Positions 10,077-23,665 of a DNA stretch of 58,709 nt are shown piece after piece. A program made the position numbers and the translations under genes. The notes below the pieces were generated by a model. That model did not search any database and had not been told where the DNA came from. It saw nothing but the letters and a program-made list of their open reading frames with translations. Source of the stretch: Polymyxa betae (taxonomy: Eukaryota > Endomyxa > Phytomyxea > Plasmodiophorida > Plasmodiophoridae); contig RBZT01000357.1 of NCBI GenBank assembly GCA_003693705.1, positions 1 to 58,709 of the forward strand, written 5' to 3'. Every line of letters begins with the position of its first letter. Position 1 is the stretch's first letter.

Positions 10077-13000
10077 TTAGCATAGTGATAGATTGAGTTG
10101 CTCTATGCGAGAAACAATAGTTCTCGGTACTCGAATATTAGAGACTGCAGTCATTAATTCGTCACCAGTGATATTCTAGTAGCAATCAGTCTATATTCCA
10201 CTTAAATCAAAAATTACGATGCGATACCTGAACATCTTTGTTCAAAATCAACATACAGCCGTCAAAGCTCTGACCAAATAATCTATCTTGCAGGCAACCC
10301 AGTACAGCAATTGCTACTTTATGAATGGCAAGCTCATGTGGCGTCAGAGTGAAAATCAGATCCCAAGTTCTTGCGGCGGCGTTCAGATTAAGACGTTTGG
10401 TGAATAACTGAGTTGAATATGTTAGCCATAACACATGACAATGAGCTTTGTCTCAAGTACATACTGTCATAAACCACTCCAAAACGTAAAGCTGTGGAGA
10501 TATTCCAACAGCTGCTGAGCCAAAATATTCATAGAGACGAGGTAAACACGACTCCATTAGTAACTGATGCACCTCATATTGAGCCTTCATTGCAATTGAA
10601 TCCATCCGAACAAATGCATGCATAAAGGGCAAGGTCAACAAGTTCGCAAACAAAGTGAAAGCTGTGTAAGGATCCAAATACAGCAACAAGCTGTAATCAG
10701 ATGAACGAGGGAATATATAAGGAACAGATTGTACAAACCTGCCCGCAAGGTAGCTCATCCCTTGGACATAGCCTATATCATATAAGACAAAGAGCAATAA
10801 AACCAATAATTCGTGACCCACCAACGTCAGGGCGATAGCAACAATACGTCTGAAGAAGATTGCGAAGTTCACTGTGTAAAGGCTGTCCTCGGCGAAAGAA
10901 CGCCAAGGTTGGGAAAGTACGGGGCAGGTCAACTTCAATATAATAGATGGTACTCTCTCTTCCTACTGCAAGCGCAGATGAGCTCTGCATTGATCCATGA
11001 ATTTAGAATGTTTGAGAAAGCCGCTGAACTGACATTATGTTGCCCTTGAGCCAATATTTGCTCATGAATACTATGTGCTCGAGTACTGAACACGCTGAAT
11101 AATTCAGTATTGATCAATAAACTGTAGAAGCAAATAAGATTATTAATGACGAACAGGTCTGAAAATACGTATTAGGGATCGCTCGAGGCCAAACAAGTGA
11201 ACGTAATCTTGGAGGAACTCCAGTTCTATAAATCAATTCTTTACGACTTTAGTCGGCTCCATTCACATCTTCATTGAAACCTCACCAAGTGTTCTCTTGA
11301 GATTTCGCCTCCTTGGGAAATCAGGGATAATCTCTGTCAGCCATGTATTAACAGTCGATTCAAGGGCCTGGTCCCTTAAACGTTGCGATTCGATCTGTTT
11401 ATCCCGTTCGCGATCAGCCTGTTGAAGTATTGCATTGGCCTGTATAAAAAATCAGCAAAATATTGATAAATATGGCCAATGTAGAAACCTTCCATTGAAG
11501 CATTGCATGATTCTGGCTATCTTTCATCAATTTCTCACGATACATCTGGCTTATTTTTTGGACCTTCAAAAACATATCTAAGTAAACATGATTACAATAC
11601 ACCCAGTTACCTTCAATCGATCAGACTGGGACAGTATTGGACTAATTGAGATTGATTCTGAAGGAATATCTCTGATACCGCAACAATTATGAATGTTAGA
11701 GAAAGCATAAACAAAGCAAACCTTCGAAAAATAGTTGACATTCGTGCAATTGCACTTTGTGATGATGCATATGATAGAGGTCGGGTGATATCATCTTCTT
11801 CGAACATTAAGGCAACGCCATTCTACAAAGACTGAGAAGGCAAAGAAAGATACAGCATAAGAACATACATCTGTGTCTTCCATGTCAGTGTCTGTTGAAG
11901 CTCCAATAGCAAAATGACTTTCAGAAGAGTCCAAGGGAATGATACGATTCGATAAAGCAATAGTGACAGAGCCACCACAAAACACAGCCTTTACCTAAAG
12001 AGAAACACTAAATGAAGCTGTGATTTAACGTGACAATCACAAACCTGTTTCCCTGACAAACAATCCACTAATCTAGGCTCATTTCGAGAAGTGAAATCCC
12101 CCAAACCAAGCTGCCCGGAAAAATTCAGTCCTACAGTTAAATTAGAACTGCCATACAAAATGAGGAGAGCAGTGTCATATAAATACCGAATGTGTATAAT
12201 TGTGCAAGATTTGATATAACAGCAGTGTGAAAAGCACCACAAACGACGTATTTAGCTTGAAATCCACTTGTTAAGATTTTACAAGGTGTCCATGATATGA
12301 TATTAGATATTGCAATCTGGCCCTGCTCATTGCTTCCCCATCCATACAAACTTCCATCACTAGTTGCACACACAGAATGATAGTATCCACATGAAGCCTA
12401 ATTACAAAATTAATTGTCTGGATAACATTTTATAAAAAGCAGAACATCGTTCTTACGCTGGCAATCTGAATGTCAGAATCAAACATTACACGTTTAGCTT
12501 CAATAACAGTATCGTGTTCACATCCAATACCAAGACATCCCTGATAGTATTCAGATATTACCGACATAATGGACAGATTTGAACAACTTGCTTATTAATT
12601 CCCCAACTATAAAGCAATCCATCTTCAGTGATTGCCAATGAATGATAAGAGCCAGAGCTTATATCAATGACTTTACAAGGTAGACATTGAACCAAGTCAA
12701 TATCGACACCGCTATTTGATGGGGAAGAACGGCCAAGACATTGAAAAGCGCTGCCCCAGGACCAAATTTGTCCATGGCCTTAGAAAGTAAATGCAGAGCT
12801 GTAATCATTACTTAAAAACATACTTGTTAGCGCCAGAGAAAAAGCTGATCCACATGTAACTTTGATAACAGAGCAACTTAAAACTGGTAGCTTTATAGGA
12901 CTCCAATAACCAGGTAAATCGTATGGCATTGACCAAATACAACCCAAGTCTGTCCAGAGCGATTAGTGTTAAAAATTCACCGAAAATGTTTACCATCAAC

Positions 13001-13400
13001 AGCAATAACATTGCGTTTGTTTGCAGCAACAGCATTTACTATATGTGAAGCGGGTAATGGAATTGAAGTGAATTCAGCGTGCTTTAAGGAATTCGATAGC
13101 GACATAGGAGTTGTTAACGAGGAGCCAAAACGTTCTTCTGGTAAAGCAAAAATATGCCATTGCAGAAGTTCTCCAGATCCTAAATCTACCAGTCATTTGC
13201 AGATGGTTGGGACATTATGCTTCAATACCAGCTACAAGATAGGCTCGATTGTGGACACAAGCAATCTGAGAGCAATGCTGCTTATGATGCTGAATGAGGA
13301 TTGGAGTGGGTGTGAATGAACCTCCACAGACCCACAAGAAATCACATTGATCAGGTTCTGAGTCATTACCAGTCTGTCTCTCTGATAAACAAGCCGTCAT
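10077..13400 (-). CDS. RCC1 repeat - coiled coil - TBC (Rab-GAP) fusion protein
   Basis: A single spliced minus-strand gene. The N-terminal half (about 13400-11990) has RCC1-type propeller blades, with WVCGGSFTPTP, CGAFHTAVIS and GLNFSGQLGLGDF. A linker at 11980-11740 (DNGVALMFEEDDITRP) leads to a charged helix (KISQMYREKLMKDSQ, QQADRERDKQIESQR). From about 11400 to 10077 lies a TBC domain like that of TBC1D12/14, with GVPPRLRSLVWPRAIPN. The catalytic arginine finger (IEVDLPRTFP) and glutamine finger (YVQGMSYLAG) are both present, so Rab-GAP activity is likely. I followed frames through the introns at the RCC1-linker and linker-TBC junctions and found no stop, which supports one polypeptide. 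The start is the ATG at 13398-13400; the end is TAA at 10077-10079. It is tail-to-head with RecQ, only about 110 bp away. Confidence 0.82.
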
Positions 13401-13511
13401 GTGCTGTCTATCTCTGCATATCTAATCAATGCGCTCATGTCCTCTAATCAATAAAACCAAACACCGAGACCGGTACTGGACATTTCAAATCGTACATTTA
13501 TTTACATCTGT

Positions 13512-17202
<3,691 letters not shown>

Positions 17203-17341
17203 CAAAAGAAAGGGACTTGGCGCACTCTATCGCATCATCTGTTAATTAAGCAATCCCTCATCACTTCATCAGATGAATACGTTTGCTGAAATTTTAGCAA
17301 TTATCGATATTGCATGAATTTTATTTTTAGAAAGAGCAGAC

Positions 17342-17707
17342 TCAATGAATGTGATGGTGTTCATGATGACCGTCATCGTGAAAGCCATTATCATGGCCGA
17401 TCGAATCAATATCGTCTTCGATATTGTGAAAGTCGTGATGAACCTCATCAAAAGCATTGTTTTCATGTTCGAGATCATCGAAATGCTCGTGATTGCCGTC
17501 AATGTGTAACATCTGGTGGTGCATCATATGGAATGATGGATTCGTTGGCGAGAAGTTCGCGCGCCCTCTTTTCAGCGGAATGCTTCCAGTTATCGACGAT
17601 GCAGTAGATGACACAGATGGTGCAGTAGGTTGTCCTTGGACGATCGACATCAGAATCATTTCAGACAACAGGCAGATGGCAATGAAGAAACTTGACGAAG
17701 TCGTCAT
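17342..17707 (-). CDS. Small secreted histidine-rich acidic protein
   Basis: An intronless 121-residue frame. The N-terminus (FFIAICLLSEMILMSIVQG) looks like a signal peptide with cleavage near GQP. A Ser/Thr-rich and basic stretch (PLKRGRANF) follows, then a C-terminal 60 residues dominated by His, Asp and Glu: HMMHHQMLHI, HEHFDDLEHENN, and a final HHEHHHIH. Such composition suggests metal (zinc, copper or nickel) or calcium binding outside the cell or in the secretory route, which is inference only. No family recognised. It is divergent from Sec16 with a perfect CRE palindrome about 110 bp upstream of its ATG. The opposite strand also has an open frame over the same stretch, but it lacks a signal peptide and looks like a shadow. 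Confidence 0.6.
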   Translation of the reverse strand: MTTSSSFFIAICLLSEMILMSIVQGQPTAPSVSSTASSITGSIPLKRGRANFSPTNPSFHMMHHQMLHIDGNHEHFDDLEHENNAFDEVHHDFHNIEDDIDSIGHDNGFHDDGHHEHHHIH

Positions 17708-18007
17708 CCTTGGAATTGCTGTGGTTTACAGAAGACGAACCTTTCGAGAATGAGGATCCACCAGTTCCGATTCCAATTGAGATTTAATCTCAATGCATCA
17801 CGTTCCTGATCGGAAGGTGACGTCACCATAGAATCGGATGATCATCATTTGCTGAGAAATTGCTAACTATGAATGCTGGTGATGTTGGAGTAGTTACGTA
17901 ACATTAATTCCGTATGCTTCTGTAGTGTCCCTTCAATAATGAGACCCTGATTCTAATTAATTGCTGACCTCCTATTGATTTAGCGGCATTTATCTATATG
18001 CACTGCA
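17708..18007. other. Divergent promoter region (His-rich protein / Sec16)
   Basis: A 300-bp gap between divergent starts. Apart from the CRE palindrome at 17816-17827 I recognise no element. Confidence 0.5.
17816..17827. promoter_or_regulatory. CRE/ATF palindrome GGTGACGTCACC
   Basis: A perfect 12-bp palindrome with core TGACGTCA, the consensus of CREB/ATF bZIP factors. It sits between two divergent genes, so it could serve either or both. Function is inferred from the motif only. Confidence 0.5.
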
Positions 18008-21000
18008 ATGTCTGATAGTCCTCACATTGTATCTCCTTCTACAAGTATGTCTGCACACTGGATTCAGAAGCAGAATATCAACCTTTCGTTTAGGATCTCC
18101 TTCCCCTACTAATAGGTCTATGCCAACAGTTTTAATCGAAACACAACAGCATCAGCGTCAAACCGGTGCACACGATGATCTTGTCAATGGATTAGGCTTA
18201 AATTCTAACATTTCCAATGAAACAGATTATGGCGATCTTAATTGGGACGATCGACTAATTTCCAATTTACAATTGGAATCGGACGCCCAAAGCACACCTG
18301 TAGTGTCTAATGTCGATCCTCTTTTGGTTCCTTCTCCAAAAGGGGACAAACAAAGTATTTCTGCTTCCCAACCAATCAACGAGTCGTTCGGGTTTTCCTC
18401 GTATTTTGGCGGCAACGATTCTGCTCAACAGGATAGTGATGTGTTTTGCTATGATTACAGTGCCCAATATTCTACACAAAACGATCAGAATCAGTCTTAT
18501 GAAACGATAAATGATTATATTCATCAGGTTTCCTACATTGTCTAACGAAGAAAAAGTCTCAGTTCATTTCCAGGAACCGTTTTCCACTCTACATGAATCG
18601 GTTTATCACGATAACAATAGTTCTGATTATTTCAGTACAGAGTATCAGCAGACGTAGGTCTATAACTGAAGTCATTTTGAAGTATTAATCATGTTGACAG
18701 TGGCGACGCTGGATTTAATCAAAGCGTAAGTATCATCAAATCCTAGTTCAATCATAATTCTGACTGCTGTTTGTAAAGAATTTCCAAGAATACTATTTTC
18801 CTCAGGAAACCTATAATCAAGAAACACGAGTAAGTGAGATCTGAATATGGTTTTTTGTTTGACCCTCGTGGTATCAGTTTGTGGCCAATAATATTCAAAC
18901 CAATGAGGATCTGCATGAGTACTGGACCCAAACAGAATATTTCAACGAGACCGAGTATTATAACGTTGACCTCAATGCTCCATGCAGCCATTCGTTGTCA
19001 CACTTTCAAAACACTGGTCATTTACGACCCCGAAATCTTTGTAGGCCTCCCGAACCTCACCCTATTGTATCCTTTGCATTTGGTAGGTTCTCTTCCGTTA
19101 GGGTTGGCCTGATTTTTAGAGCTGCATAGGTGGTAAAATAATGCTTAGTATTGTTAAGACTTCATCATCCAGAAATTGCACTGTAATGTGAGTCCGATTC
19201 TCCACTCTAAAATGCTTCCAATCTCACTGAGTCACTGTTAAAATATCTAGGCAAGATATAGAGATTACACTTCGACCTGGCAAAATTCGTGTATGTCCTC
19301 TTCTTTCTATACTTAAGAATACAACGCTGGAGAGATGTATCAAAGAATTCCCTGGTCCGTTTCGCGCTTCTTTTGGGCTCGTCTAAAACCGTCGCTTAGG
19401 CCCGATATCTTCTTCCACTAACATATCCTCCATCTGCCAGAACCAGCTAACGTTTTGCCATAGTATCCAACTATTATGGAAATTGGTGGACGTTCTTGCC
19501 AGTAATAAAGGATCGTGGAATGCAGAAAGAGTCTAGTTCTGTAAATCACTTTCACTCCAGATTGTGCTGAAAGGTTTTAGGTGACATCGCTGTTAACTCC
19601 AAGTGCTGAAACGATTAGCCATGATGCATATCTTGGTTCAAGAAGCAACTTCTGTACAACTCCATGCTTAACACAGCCTCCGTCCTCGCTTAAAGTTAAT
19701 GATGATGACATTGTTTATCTTCAGTCACTTGTCACTGCAGGCAAGCATACCGAAGCTGCTGATTTTGCTGCTAAAAAAGGTCTAGTAGTCTGTTTTGATG
19801 TATTGTGTTGAGGAACTCTTTTTTTAGGATTATGGTCACATGCCCTCATCATCTCATTAAATTCTGATGCGGGAATTCATTCTTCCATCATTCAGCGTTA
19901 TCGAGACAGCTTCCTCGTTCCTGGCTCGCAACTTCATACAGTGTATAGGTCCTTGTGCTGGTTTTCCCCTATTTACATTTTAACGTGCTATCATGGTAGT
20001 GTTTTGGCTCACTGTCCAATTCAATCAACAGAATCTTGGAAGGAGAACTTGGCAGCATTGTTTAACATTCCAAAAGGCAGCGTGCCAATTTTCCAAGTAA
20101 ATTTCGTTCAATTCCTTGTCTCGGATCTTGATTTTTGTTGACTACCTAGCTTGGCGAGCTCCTTCTAGCTGAGGGCAATATTGAAGCTGCTCATGCTTGC
20201 TTCTTACTGTCTGGTAGACTTGGTAATAAGAGATGATATTAGTGGTGCAATACTTGACATCTTGCTTCTAGAGAAAATCTGGTTGCTTGGATTAGGAGAA
20301 CAATCGTCTAGGATCTTCCAATGCCCATATCCGTATGCTGTTCAGCTCACAGAATGCTTTGAAAATTCAGGTTTGGTCCCAGGGCTCTTTTGTTTTACCG
20401 TTAGCACTGATTGTTTTAGTTCGTCAAAAGGATTCCAGCTTCGTTTTGGAGACCCTTGTATATGCTAAGTTTGCGTATGCCTGTCTGTTGATAGATTTGG
20501 GTTTGAACAACATTGCTTTTCGATATCTCGGTGCTGTGTCACGCTCTATCGCTGATTTGACAAAACCCAAAAGAAATACATTTCCTGAAAAATTCTGTCT
20601 CGCAGTCAAAAAAGTCGATCATTTGCTGTCCCAAATAGCATCTCGAGGTAAAGAGCATACGTTGTGCCCTTCTTGGACATTCATTCAAGAGATTAGATAA
20701 TAGATCTGAAAGCTCTGGCGTCTTGGGATCTATTTTTAACAATATCTCCAAGCTACTAATTGGGAAAGAAGAGCTTGATATACCTGTGCCCCCAATGCAG
20801 CCTAAGATCAACAGCTCCCATGTTTCTGAGCCTACAGTTCCCGATCCTCCCAGTTCGTATTGAGTAATCCTTTTTGTTTCGATGTTGATGGGTTCCAGAA
20901 ATCGAAAAGGCCGATGGAAGCACTGAGCCTCTGAAGGACCGCATTCTATCGAAACTGACTGGGTTTTTTCGAAGTCGTAATCCCTCTCCAACTGGCGACC

Positions 21001-21513
21001 TATCAGAATTCGAAGAGGAAGAGAAATTTCATTGGGACCCGGTTACAAAGAAATGGGTATGGGCGAAGCGCCAAACTTTTAGGTATCGAAGCTCACTATT
21101 CTGAACATATAGATATCAAATCTTACTGGCCCGCCGCAACCTATCGAACCTCAGAGACAGGAGACGGTAATAACCCGACCTCCATTTCTAAACCCTCTTC
21201 CAAACGCATCGCAATCGCAATTACCAAGAAGCTCTCTACGACGAACCGACATTAACTCTAGATATGCATTAGAAGAGAGGCAGCGTTCTTTACCTCCAGA
21301 TCCAGGTAAACTACACTCTCATCAAATCATATCGCTCGTGACAATGTTCTAGCCCATCAAATTATGCAATCCGATGTAAATTACAAATTCAACTCGGAAG
21401 ATTCTGACAGCGCTGCATTTACTGGCACCGCCTCTGTTCGCCCTGCCCTGCAACCACGTTTTCCTTCATCAACATGTTTGCCCAGGGCTCCACATCGTCC
21501 ATTTCAGAGGTAA
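18008..21513 (+). CDS. SEC16: Sec16, COPII coat assembly scaffold at ER exit sites
   Basis: I chose the ATG at 18008 because a short first exon (MSDSPHIVSPST) splices in frame to the exon with PTNRSMPTVLIET; the later ATGs are internal. A long disordered acidic N-terminus is followed by PHPIVSFAFGGKIMLSI (about 19055-19150), the conserved entry to the central domain. The alpha-solenoid central conserved domain follows (about 19480-20700): VTAGKHTEAADFAAKKG, ALIISLNSDAG, LLLAEGNIEAAHACFLLSG, YAKFAYACLLIDLG. The conserved C-terminal motif is present near 20930-21080 (KLTGFFRSRN ... FHWDPVTKKWVWAKR), before a proline-rich tail ending TAA at 21511-21513. Family role: binds Sec23/Sec13-Sec31 and organises COPII budding. 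About a dozen short introns. Confidence 0.85.
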
Positions 21514-21868
21514 CGTTTTGTAATGGGTACTTGTTGTCTCCAGCTTAGTTGTTACAGGCCTGGACCCTCTGGCACTAGCTAACACTGATATCATCCTGAC
21601 TAATCGATCTACAATACAATCCTAAACTTTGTAAATCAAAAACAAGTACTTTAATTAAATCAGGTTTTAACGTATCACAACTGTCATCGTGCGGTAGTAG
21701 CCTAATTCTCCAGATTTAGCACATTGTAATAGGTAAAAGAAGATTGGTTCGTAATGCAGGAAATGTGGGCGGGTAGTGGAATAATTTCATTGCGCACTTA
21801 TTTCTGGATCTAATGACCACAAACAAACTCTACCAATCTGGCCATCACAGAGACACTGTTTAGTAATC
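21514..21868. other. Intergenic region
   Basis: No gene or clear element seen between Sec16 and the LOTUS-CCCH gene. Confidence 0.5.
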
Positions 21869-22576
21869 ATGTCTCTTCATGATGATCTGATATCATCGCT
21901 GGGTTTTGAATCCGTCAATGAGTTACGACAAGCTTACCAGGCTGCTCGGTCACTTATAACCGACGTCTTATCCCAGCTGACACAGACAGGGGTGAAGGTT
22001 GTTTATGTATCAGCGGATCAAGCTAGATCTGCTGGTGTCTTACCTGCAACTTCAACTCAACCAAATAATCGTGATATTTGCTCAGATCAAACGAACGAAA
22101 ACGAACAAGCGTTTTCTAGGCTTGATGACTCCGACCCTTCAGCATCGGATGGCAGCCTTTCAAAGAAGCAAACGACCAAGCTCCAGACATTAGCTATGGA
22201 GTTAACTTACATTATTCAGACTCAGCCAAATTTGGAAATGGATTTATCTACTGTTCCTTTGCAATATAAGAAGCATTTCGGTTGCGATATGGATTGTTTG
22301 GGATACCCGAGGTTATTGCAGTTGGTCAAGGCCATCGCCAGCGTCAATCCACAGATTAAAACTATACAACGGGGCACCGTTCACTTTATATCCTGTCAAG
22401 ATTCTGATGCAAGGCAACCGAAAAGGCCCAGGCAAGATGTCGTCTATTGTGCGCATTTCAACAGGAAAAATGGGTGCCGATATACGAATAGCAACCAGAT
22501 GTGTGCCTATGAGCATGCTTGTGATACATGTGGGGATCCATCTCATGGTAGACCAACGTGTCCATATGCTACTTGA
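21869..22576 (+). CDS. LOTUS/OST-HTH domain plus CCCH zinc-finger protein
   Basis: An intronless 235-residue gene, unlike its intron-rich neighbours. Residues 1-60 are helical. Residues about 105-170 (LAMELTYIIQTQPNLEMDLS ... HFGCDMDCLGYPRLLQLVKAI) fit the LOTUS/OST-HTH winged-helix fold, including the fG-x-D-x2-x-lGY/F core. The C-terminus holds a CCCH finger with spacing C-x8-C-x7-C-x3-H (YCAHFNRKNGCRYTNSNQMC then AYEH) and a further knuckle CDTCGDPSHGRPTC. LOTUS domains bind RNA or DEAD-box helicases of the Vasa type, and CCCH fingers bind RNA, so an RNA-regulatory role is a reasonable inference. HxCxxCxGxHxxxxC tails also occur in gag-like proteins, so an origin from a domesticated element is possible. 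Confidence 0.68.
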   Translation: MSLHDDLISSLGFESVNELRQAYQAARSLITDVLSQLTQTGVKVVYVSADQARSAGVLPATSTQPNNRDICSDQTNENEQAFSRLDDSDPSASDGSLSKKQTTKLQTLAMELTYIIQTQPNLEMDLSTVPLQYKKHFGCDMDCLGYPRLLQLVKAIASVNPQIKTIQRGTVHFISCQDSDARQPKRPRQDVVYCAHFNRKNGCRYTNSNQMCAYEHACDTCGDPSHGRPTCPYAT

Positions 22577-22794
22577 ACGGTTATTGTTGCTCCCATAGAC
22601 ACAAAAAAAAATGTTAATTTACCATTCTAATTTATTAAATGGAACTTGTTTAACTTGTCAGCAAATCGGTTGTATTACGAAGTTTTCCGAAGAAAACTGA
22701 CGACCAATCTGAAGCAATAAATTCTGCAATTTGCAGGTCGGAAGACTGCGTGAAGAACGTCCTACGGTATGATTCGAAAGTCCTTCGTCTGGCA

Positions 22795-23479
22795 ATGCTT
22801 GCTGATCATGAAGCCATTCATATCTCTGCTACTCTTCGAACTTCATTGATACCAGATCTGTTCACAGAACTGCTAAATATTTTGCCTCGAGGCTTTATCC
22901 AGAATCTGGCCCAATATCTTGGCTATCATGATGCTGTACAACTTCTGAACGTCAATCGCACGATCAACGATCTCGCTTATGATTATATCGATCAGCTCTA
23001 TGGCCAGTACGACGTATGTCGAAACAGCAATAGGCTTCGTGTTACCCATACAAAAATTGGTTTTGTTGATGGGCTCGAAGCTCCTCACTTCTCTGATATC
23101 GACCCGACGCTGCAGGATTATTTTGAAAAGTCATTCAGTGACTCTATTTCCTCCGAGTTAATGGTAGGTAATCTTCACGGTCAGCTCAGGTAGGCGACTC
23201 GAGATCATCTGATATGCAACATCGTAAATAATTTTCCAGTGCGTATTCCCTTCTGTTACCTTCAAAACATCCGCTTTCTGCTTCCATCAATGATCTCAAT
23301 AGGTCTATAAATAACCAGGTACTTATCATTATATTTCTTGGAAGATTTCATGTATAAGTTTTTAGTCGCATGATAAATATCCATGGATTGTTTATGAGGA
23401 TGGCAGTGGGTACACTGAATCCGGTCAATGCTTCGCTGCTATCGAAACTGCCCTATCCATAATTATAGACAGAATCTAA
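22795..23479 (+). CDS. F-box-like protein, otherwise unknown
   Basis: Three exons joined in frame. The first contains an F-box-like helix set (LPRGFIQNLAQYLGYHDAVQLLNVNRTINDLAYDYI), which in family terms would bind Skp1 and make the protein an SCF substrate receptor. The remainder (HDKYPWIVYEDGSGYTESGQ, ending SIIIDRI) has a compact C-terminal part I do not recognise. The start is uncertain: ATG at 22795 is the first Met in frame, but the frame is open further upstream after a possible acceptor near 22736, so a 5' exon may exist. It ends at 23477-23479, about 190 bp before PRI2 on the same strand. Confidence 0.5.
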
Positions 23480-23665
23480 ATTCATAACATCACAATACAA
23501 TGAATACGTTGTTTTGATTATACAGATCTGGTCAATGTTTATCGTATGATTCCTAACAGAATTTGATTATTCAATGAGAAGTGCGTCATGACGGGGCTCT
23601 CTTTAAACACTCTCCCTCTCCAATCTTGTGCATCCATCTGATCGCCTATCAGGATTGGCTTCATT

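Noticed and set aside
17314-17607. Plus-strand protein opposite the histidine-rich gene
   Set aside because: It is an open frame created by the complementary CAT/GAT-rich codons, has no signal peptide or recognisable domain, and is less protein-like than the minus-strand frame.
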